A stretch of 64,000 nt of DNA from positions 248,001 to 312,000 of the forward strand of contig CAWCVC010000005.1 in assembly GCA_963798805.1 (NCBI GenBank), written 5' to 3'. Positions 51,616-60,445 of this stretch are shown piece by piece. A program made the translations under genes and the position numbers. The notes under the pieces were generated by a model. That model ran no database searches, had not been told where the DNA came from, and saw nothing but the letters and a program-made list of their open reading frames with translations. The DNA comes from CAVZCK01 sp963798805. GTDB taxonomy: Bacteria > Pseudomonadota > Alphaproteobacteria > Rhizobiales > Rhodomicrobiaceae. Each line of letters begins with the position of its first letter. Positions within the stretch are counted from its first letter, which is position 1.

Positions 51616-51650
51616 CGCAAAATAAAAGGGAACGGCGAGCCGTTCCCTTT
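51616..51650 (-). terminator. Intrinsic terminator of the His/Gly/Tyr-rich protein gene
   Basis: An 11-bp perfect stem AAAGGGAACGG/CCGTTCCCTTT (51625-51635 with 51640-51650) and a four-base loop. On the minus strand it is followed by a T-rich tract (TTTTATTTTG begins in the stem), 16 bp after the stop of the gene at 51667. Confidence 0.85.
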
Positions 51651-51666
51651 CTGAGATCCAAGAAAC

Positions 51667-52089
51667 TCAATAGCAGTACCGGCGCCAATGGTACCGGCAG
51701 TAACGCGGCCCATGGTATTGGCGGCAATCCCAGTAGCAGGAATTCGAATCGCCGTAACCGTAGCCGCCATAATAGAACGGGGCGAAGAAGAACGGCACAC
51801 CCCAATACCCATAGCCGCGGTGGTGGCGATAATAGCGATGACCGCCACGGTGGCCATAAAAGCGACGACCACCACGGTGGCCATAAAAGCGATGGCCGCC
51901 ACGGTGACCATAAGAGCGATGGCCGCCACGATGGTCGCGAACAAAGATGACGCCTGGATCGGTCGTCTTCACCGACGACTGAGGTATCGGCGTCATGGAA
52001 CTGTCCGCAAATGCTGAGGGGATGCCTACGGCGCCGGCGACTGCGAGTGCAGCCGCAAGCACCGTCAGTTTACGCTTGATGCTGGTCAT
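51667..52089 (-). CDS. Secreted His/Gly/Tyr-rich repeat protein
   Basis: The protein has 140 residues. Sec signal with hydrophobic core LTVLAAALAVAGAVGIP, cleavage near AFA-D. Residues about 52-90 hold four tandem nine-residue repeats of the form HRGGHRxYG. The C-terminal part is Tyr/Phe/Gly-rich with three to four Cys (NSCYWDCRQY, RYCRYHW, CY end). Similar short proteins are common and unassigned in Rhizobiales. The His-rich array could bind metal or a polyanion; that is inference. GGGAGAGA precedes the ATG and a clear terminator follows, so it is expressed alone. Confidence 0.8.
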   Translation of the reverse strand: MTSIKRKLTVLAAALAVAGAVGIPSAFADSSMTPIPQSSVKTTDPGVIFVRDHRGGHRSYGHRGGHRFYGHRGGRRFYGHRGGHRYYRHHRGYGYWGVPFFFAPFYYGGYGYGDSNSCYWDCRQYHGPRYCRYHWRRYCY

Positions 52090-52785
52090 TTGAAATCTCT
52101 CCCTGCTTCTCCCTGGACATGGTCTGCAAAGGACCTGACCAAATCAACACATCAAAACACGTCCGGCTCCAGGCATCGAAGGTGCCGAACGCAGCCGTTT
52201 TGTATAACGGTGTAACGAGAGCGGGGTTCCGGCCAAGCTTGTTACACTTCGCGGCATCCCACGCGCGACGAGGGCACCGGCGGTCCTGAATCGCCGGGAG
52301 TGAAATCTCCGGAAAGGAATAAGTATTTCCCCAGGGAGTTACCTAAATTCCGCTACTTTGGCTTGCAAGGATCGAGCGGTTGCGGTAGCACCTTTGCTGC
52401 CGCGATGTGCGAAAAAATGCAAAGGCCCGGCACAGCTTGCGTAAAATCCGGCTTTCCGAAGGCATGACCCGGAAACGCTGCCGTTACCGCTTAGGCAAAC
52501 TCCGACACGCTTGTAATCCTATTCATAGATGTTATTACGATTTATGGAAGCGTTATCGGATGCGAACTATTGAATAATGATTTGAAACTTCGCAATCTTC
52601 CTTTATATTTTTTGATTGGAACCACACCGTAGTGCATGTGGGCGGTCGAGTTTTATTCCGACCCAACATTGAGGCCGGATTTTAACTCTTCGCGCGGGGG
52701 CGGCTCGGTCGTCATTCGGCCGAAAGATATAGCGCAAGGGCTGCCGAGGGTACATGCGAGTTTACGGATAACGGAAATCTTCGAT
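52090..52785. other. Intergenic region between the His-rich protein and GntR genes
   Basis: About 700 bp. It should contain divergent promoters; the A/T-rich segment 52500-52640 is the best candidate for the gntR promoter. A spaced inverted repeat TGTAAC/GTTACA occurs at about 52211 and 52240. A frame of about 55 codons at 52301-52466 was considered and not called. Confidence 0.45.
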
Positions 52786-53568
52786 ATGAATCAGCATCTG
52801 ACATACCGTCAGGGGAGTTCGTCTCTTCTTCATCCTGCAGTGGAGGCAGAAGCGGCCAGCCTGATCTCGCGACGCCATCTTCACGACGAGCTTCTCATCC
52901 GGCTGCGTGACTGCATCGTCGATGGGGAACTGGAGCCCGGCGCGAAAATTCCTGAAAAAGAGCTGTGCGAGCGCTTCGGCGTGTCGCGTACCCCCCTACG
53001 TGAAGCTTTGAAGGTTCTCGCCTTCGAGGGGCTCGTGATCCTGAACCACAATCGCGGCGCCGTCGTCAAACCGCTGACTTTCGAGGATCTCGCACACGCA
53101 TTCCCGGTCTACACGCAGCTTGAAGCGCTTGCCGGCGAGTTGGCCTGCGAGCAGCTGAGCGCGGATGAAATCGATGAGATCAGAGGTCTGCACGAACGCA
53201 TGGTCGCCTGCTACAAGCAGAGAGACATCAGGGGCCAGGTCTCCATCAACGAGCAGATCCACGAACGCCTGCAGATCGGGTCGCGCAATCGCAATCTCGT
53301 TCAGCTTCTCCGGCACGTGTCGAGCCGGATCCGCCGCGCCCGCATGGCGGCGATCATTCCCGTTGCGCGGTTGCCCGAGGCGATTGCTGAGCACGACCGG
53401 ATTATGGCGGCGCTCGAGCGTCGCGACGGACCGCTCGTGTCGCGCGCAATTCGCGATCATTTGCAAAACACCTTCCGTGCACTGAAGGATGCCTTTGCTG
53501 CGCATGGGGTTCTGACGTCCTCGCCAAGAGGCGGAAAACGCGGCCTCGGCGCGTCCGAAGCCGCCTGA
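52786..53568 (+). CDS. GntR-family transcriptional regulator (FCD subfamily)
   Basis: The protein has about 260 residues. Winged-helix region: LLIRLRDCIVDGELEPGAKI, PEKELCERFGVSRTPLREAL and LKVLAFEGLVILNHNRGAVV. The FCD ligand domain follows with VYTQLEALAGELACEQLS, FHERLQ replaced by QIHERLQIGSRN, and the metal-ligand histidines in EHDRIMAAL and IRDHLQNTFRAL. FCD regulators control carboxylate and sugar-acid catabolism, so it could govern the TRAP block at 55-63 kb, although several genes intervene. ATG 52786 has GGAA nine bases upstream; a longer frame starts at 52636. Confidence 0.87.
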   Translation: MNQHLTYRQGSSSLLHPAVEAEAASLISRRHLHDELLIRLRDCIVDGELEPGAKIPEKELCERFGVSRTPLREALKVLAFEGLVILNHNRGAVVKPLTFEDLAHAFPVYTQLEALAGELACEQLSADEIDEIRGLHERMVACYKQRDIRGQVSINEQIHERLQIGSRNRNLVQLLRHVSSRIRRARMAAIIPVARLPEAIAEHDRIMAALERRDGPLVSRAIRDHLQNTFRALKDAFAAHGVLTSSPRGGKRGLGASEAA

Positions 53569-53704
53569 TCCTCTTTCCCGCTTCGGGCACCGTTGATATG
53601 CTGATCACAACTCTGCTCCGCTGCAGAAGGCGGTGCGGCAATCAACGGATTTGTGAAATGGCCCCCTCACTCAGCCCCGCCTGCTCCGGCGAACGCTCCC
53701 GCAG

Positions 53705-54298
53705 ATGAACGGCTCGGATAATACAGCCAGCACCGTCGCCGCGACGGTGATCGGGCTCGCCCTCCTCGATCGAATGGGAAAACTTCGCGTCAAAAAGCGA
53801 TCCCATCAACGGGACGACGCGCCGCAGCCTGCGCAGCAAATTGAGACCGAGCCTGCACCGAATCCCGAGCCTGGCCCTAAGGCCGAGCGCGCGTCCGAGC
53901 CCAAGCCCAAATCGGCGCCCCATGTCGAGCATCCCCCCAGGACCACGGTTGTGATTTCTCTCGTTAAAGCTATTGTCTACACCGGTTTGCTTGTGGCCTA
54001 TCTGATCGTCGAAGTGCTCGTGGCGATGCTCGCCTATATGTATCTGAACCTTTACCATATCGAGACTTTCGGCCGGCTGATCGGGATAGCCCATCAGCTG
54101 CTCGACCTTTTCGCCCAGCGCCTCGAGCAAATCTCCCCCGAGCTAGCGACCCAGGCCTATGCGACGATTCTCGGCGAACTCGGCGCAAAGTCCGTGCTGC
54201 TGCTGTTCATTGGGCTGGCGGTCAGCACGGGCATCCGCTTCCTCATCTGGTTCTTTCACAAGAGCATCGAGACGGTGCGCAACCGGCCGGCGCGGTAA
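53705..54298 (+). CDS. Hypothetical membrane protein with Pro/Glu-rich linker
   Basis: The protein has 197 residues. A short N-terminal hydrophobic stretch (VAATVIGLALL), a charged low-complexity segment rich in Pro/Glu/Lys (about 35-78), then membrane helices VVISLVKAIVYTGLLVAYLI with IVEVLVAMLAYMYL and, near the C-terminus, VLLLFIGLAVSTGIRFLIWF. No domain is recognised. No clear ribosome-binding site is seen. It converges with the EF-hand gene. Confidence 0.6.
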   Translation: MNGSDNTASTVAATVIGLALLDRMGKLRVKKRSHQRDDAPQPAQQIETEPAPNPEPGPKAERASEPKPKSAPHVEHPPRTTVVISLVKAIVYTGLLVAYLIVEVLVAMLAYMYLNLYHIETFGRLIGIAHQLLDLFAQRLEQISPELATQAYATILGELGAKSVLLLFIGLAVSTGIRFLIWFFHKSIETVRNRPAR

Positions 54299-54317
54299 CC
54301 TCGCGCCGCTTCCGCAA

Positions 54318-54345
54318 ATAAGAATGGCCGCAGAGTGCTGCGGCC
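54318..54345 (-). terminator. Probable intrinsic terminator between convergent genes
   Basis: Perfect eight-base arms GGCCGCAG/CTGCGGCC (54326-54333 and 54338-54345) with a four-base loop. On the minus strand the sequence after the stem is ATTCTTATTT, so it would end the EF-hand transcript; on the plus strand no T tract follows. Confidence 0.6.
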
Positions 54346-54407
54346 CTCGTAGACCCGTGAGAATTGATTCCAAGCCGTGCAATCGCCTAGCCGGCGATAG
54401 GGAGGGG

Positions 54408-55142
54408 CTATTCCTCTCCCGAAAGCTGTCCCTGGTCGATTTTGCCGGCTGCCGACGTCAGCTCAGCCTCATTCAGGAGGCCGTCGCCATTCGCGTCAGC
54501 TGTCTTGAACAGCGAATTGACCATCGAATTGAGCTGATCATCGGAGAGATCTATACCCTTCTCCTTTGCTTCAGCCTTGAGGGCGTTCTTCAATTCATCC
54601 TTGCTCAGGCTTTTCTGCCCATCGCCGTGATCCTTGCCGTATTTTTTGAGCAGCTGCTTGATGTCTTTGGACGAGATCTCTCCGTCGCCGTTTTGATCGA
54701 GAAGCTTGACCAAAAGCTGCGCCAATTGAGACAAGGCACCGCTGCCCCCGGCGCTCTGGCTGCCGTCCGCCCCTTGGGCGCCGCTCGCGCCCCCGCTTGG
54801 GTCGCCGCCGTGGTTTGCCGGCGTTCCCTGCCCCGACTGATCTTGCATCCACTGGAGCGCATCGGTGAGCTCGGCCTGGGTGAGGGTGGTCGGATCGCCG
54901 TCTTCGTCGGCCTCCGCAATGAATGTCTTCGCCTCATCCTCTCCGATCCCCAATGCACTGGCCAACTGCTTGGCATCGACCTTGCCCCCGAACTGCTTCA
55001 GCAAGTCCTCTGCCTTCAGTGCAAGGGTCTGTTTGTCTTTCTCCTTCTCCATGACGCTCTGCAGGATCTGCTCGAATTGAGCGATGTCCGCTTTAGGTAT
55101 GCTCAGCGTCGGATTTCCAGTCGTAACTGCATTCACGCCCAT
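54408..55142 (-). CDS. EF-hand calcium-binding protein
   Basis: The protein has 244 residues, acidic. Canonical EF-loops are DQNGDGEISSKD (149-160) and DANGDGLLNEAE (216-227); DHGDGQKSLSKD (171-182) and the degenerate region around 78-90 (EADEDGDPTTLTQAE) may be additional loops. A Gly/Ser-rich linker (about 102-135) separates two helical halves. There is no Sec signal, so it is cytoplasmic or exported by a route not visible here. GGAGG precedes the ATG. Calcium binding is likely; its target is unknown. Confidence 0.82.
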   Translation of the reverse strand: MGVNAVTTGNPTLSIPKADIAQFEQILQSVMEKEKDKQTLALKAEDLLKQFGGKVDAKQLASALGIGEDEAKTFIAEADEDGDPTTLTQAELTDALQWMQDQSGQGTPANHGGDPSGGASGAQGADGSQSAGGSGALSQLAQLLVKLLDQNGDGEISSKDIKQLLKKYGKDHGDGQKSLSKDELKNALKAEAKEKGIDLSDDQLNSMVNSLFKTADANGDGLLNEAELTSAAGKIDQGQLSGEE

Positions 55143-55431
55143 GACCCGACCTCCTGCCCATTAATGTCAACAGTTTAACGACGAATTGTTGCCATTTTAG
55201 CGCTCCCGCCAAAGGGGATCAAGAATTTAATTTGCTAGATCCATTGCTAGCGAAGTATAAGGCGATAATTTAAAAAATTTTCCGGATTACGCGCCGTGCG
55301 CGTCGGGGACGGTCTCCAAGGAATCGGCAATAGCGTCCAAGATCTATGGGTACTTTCGGGAGTAATTGGCGCGTGCCTGTCTGGTGCGAAGCACTCGCAG
55401 GCAGCCAGCTCGAGAGAGCAGGTCCCCCTAT

Positions 55432-56634
55432 TCAGGACACAGCGCGGTTCTTGAAGAACACCTGGATCTCGGCGTCGGAATAGCCGGCTTCGCGGAGAAC
55501 ATCCCGCGTATGCTGGCCGAGCGTCGGCGCAGCCTTTTCGACGCGGCAGGCGGTGTCAGAGAATTTCACCGGCGCACCGACCGTCTGAATCGTCCCCGCC
55601 ACCGGGTGATCGACAGTCGGCACCATGTCTCGCGCGATAGTCTGGGTGTCCTGATGCATTTCCGCGATGCTGAGCACCGGGCCGACCGGCACGCCGGCAG
55701 TCTCCAGATTTTCGAGCCAGTGGGCCATTGGTTCCTGCGCAAACATGCCGTTCAGCACGGCAACGAGATCGTCGCGATTGGCCATGCGTGCTCCGTTGGT
55801 GGCAAAACGCGGATCGTCCTTGAGATCCGGCCGGCCGAGCACGCCCAGCATCCGCTCCCAATTGCGCTGATTGGCGGCGCCGACATTGATCCAGCCGTCC
55901 GCCGCCCGGAATGCCTGATAGGGCGCGTTGAGCGGGTGCGCGGAGCCCATCGGCCCCGGCGAAAGCCCGGTCGCGAAGGCGATGGCCGATTGCCAATAGG
56001 TCAGCACGATTCCGGCCTCGAAGAGCGATGTGTCGACCTTCTGCCCCTCGCCGGTTTTCAGCTTGTGCGCATAGGCTGCGCAGACGCCCATCGCGCCGAG
56101 GATGCCGGCGACAATGTCCGTGACCGGCGCGCCAACTTTCACCGGCGGCCGGCCGGGACCTTCGCCGGTAATCGCCATCAGGCCGGACATGCCCTGCGCG
56201 ACCAGATCGAAACCGGGGCGGTCGGCATAGGGACCCGTCCGGCCGAAGCCGGAGATTTCGCAGTAGATCAGACCGGGATTGTCCCGGCGCAGCGTCTCAT
56301 AGCCGAGCCCGAGCGCCTCCATCGTGCCGTTGCGAAAGTTCTCGATGAGTGCGTCGGCATTCGAAACCAGCCGCAGCAGGATCGCCATGCCGTCCGCGGT
56401 CTTCAGATCGATGACCATGCCGCGCTTGTTGCGGTTCATCATCATGAAGGCTGCGGCCTCGCCGTTGATCGCGGGGGGCAGAAAACGCCGCGAGTCGTCA
56501 CCCTCCGGCTTTTCGACCTTGATCACGTCCGCGCCCATATCGGCGAGCATCAGCCCGCAGGTCGGGCCGGACATGATATGCGCCAGCTCGATGACCGTCA
56601 TACCGCTCAAGGGTCCGTATCCGCGCGTGGCCAT
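55432..56634 (-). CDS. CaiB/BaiF family class III CoA-transferase
   Basis: The protein has 400 residues. Family signatures: MTVIELAHIMSGPTCGLMLA, DMGADVIKVEKPEGDDSRRF, NRNKRGMVIDLKTADGMAIL and YCEISGFGRTGPYADRPGFD, with the catalytic Asp expected in the GQKVDTSLFEAG segment. It transfers CoA to a carboxylic acid. It starts 7 bp after the enoyl-CoA hydratase stop and is the last gene of the TRAP catabolic block, so it probably activates the imported acid. The donor and acceptor are not deducible. Confidence 0.88.
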   Translation of the reverse strand: MATRGYGPLSGMTVIELAHIMSGPTCGLMLADMGADVIKVEKPEGDDSRRFLPPAINGEAAAFMMMNRNKRGMVIDLKTADGMAILLRLVSNADALIENFRNGTMEALGLGYETLRRDNPGLIYCEISGFGRTGPYADRPGFDLVAQGMSGLMAITGEGPGRPPVKVGAPVTDIVAGILGAMGVCAAYAHKLKTGEGQKVDTSLFEAGIVLTYWQSAIAFATGLSPGPMGSAHPLNAPYQAFRAADGWINVGAANQRNWERMLGVLGRPDLKDDPRFATNGARMANRDDLVAVLNGMFAQEPMAHWLENLETAGVPVGPVLSIAEMHQDTQTIARDMVPTVDHPVAGTIQTVGAPVKFSDTACRVEKAAPTLGQHTRDVLREAGYSDAEIQVFFKNRAVS

Positions 56635-56641
56635 GGCCTCA

Positions 56642-57415
56642 CTAACGCCCCTGCCAGTTCGGTTTACGCTTGGCGAGAAAAGCTTCCAGCCCCTCCCGGA
56701 AATCCTCGCTCATATAGCATTTGGTGATGAGATCCTCATCGTCGCGGCGGCCTTCGCGGAGGCGGCGGAGCGCTTCCTTCGTCGTACGCATCGTCAGCGG
56801 CGCGTGCTCCGCGACCATCGCGGCGACCTCCCTCGCGCGCGCCATCAGCGCCAGGTGATCGGGAACCAGCTCTCCGACAAGACCGACCGCCTTGGCCGTC
56901 GCCGCATCGAGAAGTTTCGCCGTGATGACCATTTCCATCACTCGCCCAGCGCCGACCATGGCGACAAGCCGCGCGTAGTTGGCGATCGACAGACAATTGC
57001 CAAGTGTGCGCGCAACCGGAAAGCCAAAGACTGAATTTTCGGTGGCGATCCGCAGGTCGCAGGCGACCGCGATCGTCGCTCCGCCACCCGTGCAAGCGCC
57101 TGAGATCGCCGCGGTGGTCGGCACCGGCGCGGTCTCGATCGCCCTTAGCACGCGCTCGATGCGCTCCTCATAGGCAATGGCGTCCTCCGGCTGTTTGAAG
57201 CCGCGGAACAGGGAAATGTCCGTGCCTGCCGCGAAGGCGCGCTCCCCGGCGCCGGTGATGATCAGCGCTTTGACGCTGCCGTCCGTGCTGGGCTCGGCGC
57301 AGATCTCGGCGATCCGGTCGTACATTTCGAAGGTCAGCGCATTGCGCGCCTCCGGGCGGTTCATCGTGATCGTGCCGACGGCGCCGCTGATCTCATAAAG
57401 CACAAGCTCGGTCAT
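56642..57415 (-). CDS. Enoyl-CoA hydratase/isomerase family protein
   Basis: The protein has 257 residues. Crotonase-fold landmarks: GTITMNRPEARNALTFEMYD, ALIITGAGERAFAAGTDISL (oxyanion hole region) and AISGACTGGGATIAVACDLR. One of the two Glu residues of classical hydratases is not obvious at the usual site, so isomerase or lyase activity is also possible. It lies between the dctM permease and CaiB genes, all co-directional and closely spaced. Confidence 0.88.
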   Translation of the reverse strand: MTELVLYEISGAVGTITMNRPEARNALTFEMYDRIAEICAEPSTDGSVKALIITGAGERAFAAGTDISLFRGFKQPEDAIAYEERIERVLRAIETAPVPTTAAISGACTGGGATIAVACDLRIATENSVFGFPVARTLGNCLSIANYARLVAMVGAGRVMEMVITAKLLDAATAKAVGLVGELVPDHLALMARAREVAAMVAEHAPLTMRTTKEALRRLREGRRDDEDLITKCYMSEDFREGLEAFLAKRKPNWQGR

Positions 57416-57434
57416 GCTGCTTCCTCTGACCAGT

Positions 57435-58715
57435 TTAACGGTAGAACGCGTCGACGAGAAACATCGGAATTGCCGGGATATAGGTGCACATGAGCAGCAC
57501 GGCCAGGAGGACCGCGATGAAATAGATGTTGATCTTCGTGACCTCCCAGATCCCCGTCTTGGCGATGGAGCAGGCGGTAATCAGCACGCTCGCCACCGGC
57601 GGGGTCTGCTGTCCGATCGCAAGATTGAGCGTAACGACCAGGCCGAAATGCACCGGATCGATGTCGGCGGCATGGATCAGCGGGATGACGATCGGCACGA
57701 CGAGAATGATGGCCGCCGCCGAATGCAGGAAGAAGCCGATGATCAGAAAGAAAACGTTGAGGATGAGCAGGATGAGATATTTGTTGTGCGTCAGCCCCAG
57801 CATCCAGGTGGCGATCCGCTGCGGAACCTGGGCCGTCGTCAGATAGTCGCCCATCAGCACGGACGACGCAACCAGCAGCATGACCACGGCGGTCTGCATG
57901 CCGCCGTCGAGCATCGCGGTTTTCAGCTCGCGCAAATTGACCTCGCCGTAATAGAGGCCGACGAGGATCGCCGCCAGAACGGCAAGGCCGGCCGCCTCGG
58001 TCGCGGTGACGAGACCGCCGAAAATGCCACCAAGAATGATGACCGGAATTGAGAATGTCGGGGCGGCATCGATGAAGGTGTTTTTGAGCCGCGGCCAGCT
58101 GAAGGCTTTCTCGACCGGCAAATTGTAACGGCGGGCCATCAGATGGGCGACCCCCATCAACCCGGCCGCACCGAGGAAGCCCGGAACGAAGCCGGCCACG
58201 AAAAGTTGCTCGACTGAGGTCCCCGCCGATACGCCATAGAGGATCATTGGGATGGAAGGCGGAATGATGATTGCCAGCGATGCGGCCGACGAGGTCACGG
58301 CAGCGGCGAGAGGGGCAGGATAGCCGCGCTTCTTCATCTGAGGGATCAGAAGTGAGCCGATGGCTGCGACGCCCGCGACCGCCGATCCGGAGATTTCGGC
58401 GAAGAACAGCGATACGCCTATTGTGATGATGGCAAGCCCGCCGCGGACGAATCCGATTATTGCGGAAACGAAGTTGATCAAACGCTGCGTAATGCCGGTC
58501 GCATTCATGATCGCGCCGGCCAGCACGAACATCGGAATGGCGATCAGCGAAAAATTCGTCGCGCCATTATACATGTCGAGACCGACATTCACGAGACTGC
58601 TGGGGCCGTCCGTCGCAACGATGCCGATCAGCGCGGAGAGGGCGAGGGCGACGGCGATCGGCACATGCAGGCAGATCATCGCCACAAGCGCCAGGAACAT
58701 CACGAGCAGCAGCAT
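57435..58715 (-). CDS. dctM: TRAP transporter large permease (DctM)
   Basis: The protein has 426 residues with about 12 membrane helices: MFLALVAMICLHVPIAVALA, GSAVAGVAAIGSLLIPQMKK, SLAIIIPPSIPMILYGVSAG and the C-terminal TACSIAKTGIWEVTKINIYF. The GxIxPPSxxMxxYG type motif is characteristic of DctM. It forms the ion-coupled channel with DctQ. It starts 3 bp after the dctQ stop with AGGAG upstream. Confidence 0.93.
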   Translation of the reverse strand: MLLLVMFLALVAMICLHVPIAVALALSALIGIVATDGPSSLVNVGLDMYNGATNFSLIAIPMFVLAGAIMNATGITQRLINFVSAIIGFVRGGLAIITIGVSLFFAEISGSAVAGVAAIGSLLIPQMKKRGYPAPLAAAVTSSAASLAIIIPPSIPMILYGVSAGTSVEQLFVAGFVPGFLGAAGLMGVAHLMARRYNLPVEKAFSWPRLKNTFIDAAPTFSIPVIILGGIFGGLVTATEAAGLAVLAAILVGLYYGEVNLRELKTAMLDGGMQTAVVMLLVASSVLMGDYLTTAQVPQRIATWMLGLTHNKYLILLILNVFFLIIGFFLHSAAAIILVVPIVIPLIHAADIDPVHFGLVVTLNLAIGQQTPPVASVLITACSIAKTGIWEVTKINIYFIAVLLAVLLMCTYIPAIPMFLVDAFYR

Positions 58716-58718
58716 GGG

Positions 58719-59240
58719 TTAAATCTCCTGAGACTCCTCGTGCAGCGCCGGCGGATGTTCGGATGAAATGCCGGCCTTGACCTCCGCCCAATAGGCCGGA
58801 ATGCTCAAGAGTTCGGCGACGATGAACAAGACCGCGCCGATCGGTATGACCGATTGTGTCACCTGTACCGGCACCCAGGTGAGGCTGACGAGCGTCACCC
58901 CTTCCAGCACCTTGAGAACCTCCCAACCTGCCCAGGCCATGATGGCAAAGAAGGAAATGACGAGGACCTCGGCGATGGCAACCGCCACCGCGCGCCATCG
59001 AAGCGGCAGCGCGAGGAGGACGCCATCAAACCCAATGTGGCCGCGATGGAGGGCCGCGAGCGCGCTTCCATAATATGTAATCCATGCAAGCAGGATCGAA
59101 GCGACCTCGTCGTACCAGGACAATGAAGCGCCGGCCTTCCGGTAGATCACGGCAACGATGACAACGATGGTCAGTACGACCATCAAGCTAATCAGAATCC
59201 AAGCCAAAGTGTCGCCCAGGAAGCGGCGGAGCGTCGTCAA
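58719..59240 (-). CDS. dctQ: TRAP transporter small permease (DctQ)
   Basis: The protein has about 173 residues with four membrane helices: TLAWILISLMVVLTIVVIVA, the conserved SWYDEVASILLAWITYYGSA, then AIAEVLVISFFAIMAWAGWE and a C-terminal helix. A TTG at 59240 is the best start because GTGGAGGTTCCG precedes it with good spacing; upstream in-frame ATG 59327 abuts the dctP stop and would add residues unlike the family. It partners with DctM. Confidence 0.88.
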   Translation of the reverse strand: MTTLRRFLGDTLAWILISLMVVLTIVVIVAVIYRKAGASLSWYDEVASILLAWITYYGSALAALHRGHIGFDGVLLALPLRWRAVAVAIAEVLVISFFAIMAWAGWEVLKVLEGVTLVSLTWVPVQVTQSVIPIGAVLFIVAELLSIPAYWAEVKAGISSEHPPALHEESQEI

Positions 59241-59327
59241 CGGAACCTCCACGAATGAGAAGACGGTGAGACGTGAGGAAGACGTGGTGGTGGAAGCAGA
59301 GTCTGCTTCCACCCAGATGCGCTCCAA

Positions 59328-60320
59328 TCAGGATTTCGGCGCGAGGTCCTGGACAGCTTTAATCAAATCGGCGCCGCCTTCGACGGTCTTGGCGAACTCG
59401 TCATAGATCGGCTTCGACGCCGCGATGAAGGCCTCTTTGTCGGCATCGTTGATTTTGATGCCGGACACCTTCAGCTTGCCCAGAAGCTCGTCGTCGAGCT
59501 TGGCGGCATACTCATAGACCCAGTCCGAATTCTCCTCGGCGCAGCTCACTAGGACCTTCTGCACGTCCTCCGGGATCTTGGCGAATTGCGCATCGGAAAC
59601 CACGACGTAGGCCGGCGTGTAGACATGCCCGGTCATGGACAGATATTTCTGAACTTCCTGGAATTTCGCCGAATAGATCTGCGCCAGCGGGTTTTCCTGC
59701 CCATCCATCACACCGGTCTTGAGCGCGGTGAAGACTTCCGAAAAGGCCATCGGCGACGGATTGGCGCCGTAGAGCTGGAACATCTTGACCCGCCATGCTC
59801 CCTTGGGGGTGCGCAGCTTGATGCCCTTAAGATCTTCCGGCTTGTTGATCGGCCGGACATTGTTGGTAATGTCACGGAAGCCGTTCTCCCAGACACCGAT
59901 GATGCGATACCCTTTCTTCTTCACTGCGGCTTGAAGCGTGGTCATGACCACCTGGTCGCGGACTTTGCGCATTTGATCGCGGTTCTGGATGATATAGGGC
60001 ATCTCGAAGACGCCGAATTCGGGCGTAACCGACGACATCACGGTCGACGGCAGCGCGAAGGTGACCTGACCCAGTTTCAGCTTCTGCAGCAACTCCTGAT
60101 CATTGCCGAGCTGAGACGATCCGTAAACCTCCACTTCGGCCTTGCTCTTGAGCTTGGGATTGGTGCAGGCGGCGAAATGCTTGGCCGAGGCCTCAAGCAG
60201 CGAGCCCGGCTCGCCGACATGGCCGAATCTCAGCTTCAACTCTTCGGCATTGGCGCCAACCAAGGGCAGCGCGATTGCGGCCGCAGCCGCGGCGATTGCA
60301 GCAAGTGCTTTCCGATGCAT
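59328..60320 (-). CDS. dctP: TRAP transporter substrate-binding protein (DctP)
   Basis: The protein has 330 residues with a cleavable signal peptide (hydrophobic core AALIAAAAAAIALPLVG type, cleavage near GANA). Mature signatures: LRFGHVGEPGSLLEASAKHF, VEVYGSSQLGNDQELLQKLK, the conserved Arg region RTPKGAWRVKMFQLYGANPS that binds the carboxylate, and TGVMDGQENPLAQIYSAKFQ. It captures an organic acid in the periplasm. ATG 60320 follows GGAGGAGGA. Probably cotranscribed with dctQ and dctM. Confidence 0.92.
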   Translation of the reverse strand: MHRKALAAIAAAAAAIALPLVGANAEELKLRFGHVGEPGSLLEASAKHFAACTNPKLKSKAEVEVYGSSQLGNDQELLQKLKLGQVTFALPSTVMSSVTPEFGVFEMPYIIQNRDQMRKVRDQVVMTTLQAAVKKKGYRIIGVWENGFRDITNNVRPINKPEDLKGIKLRTPKGAWRVKMFQLYGANPSPMAFSEVFTALKTGVMDGQENPLAQIYSAKFQEVQKYLSMTGHVYTPAYVVVSDAQFAKIPEDVQKVLVSCAEENSDWVYEYAAKLDDELLGKLKVSGIKINDADKEAFIAASKPIYDEFAKTVEGGADLIKAVQDLAPKS

Positions 60321-60386
60321 CGATTTTCCTCCTCCCTGGTTCTGAATCTGCACCGACGCCGGTCCGCCGCAGCGGCGCCATTTTGG

Positions 60387-60402
60387 ATGCAAAATTATGC
60401 AT
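60387..60402. promoter_or_regulatory. Inverted repeat upstream of dctP, candidate operator
   Basis: ATGCA (60387-60391) and TGCAT (60398-60402) around AAATTA, in an A/T-rich spot 67-82 bp before the dctP start. Its size fits a small dimer such as a GntR-type regulator. Functional role inferred only. Confidence 0.35.
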
Positions 60403-60445
60403 TGCTTCCAAATTTGTGCAGAATAGAAGGTAACTTGCATACGCC

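Noticed and set aside
52301..52466. Possible 55-codon plus-strand gene with a GCGST run resembling a P-loop
   Set aside because: The GTG start has no usable ribosome-binding site, the P-loop is incomplete, and the resemblance to the CpaE P-loop region is short enough to be chance.
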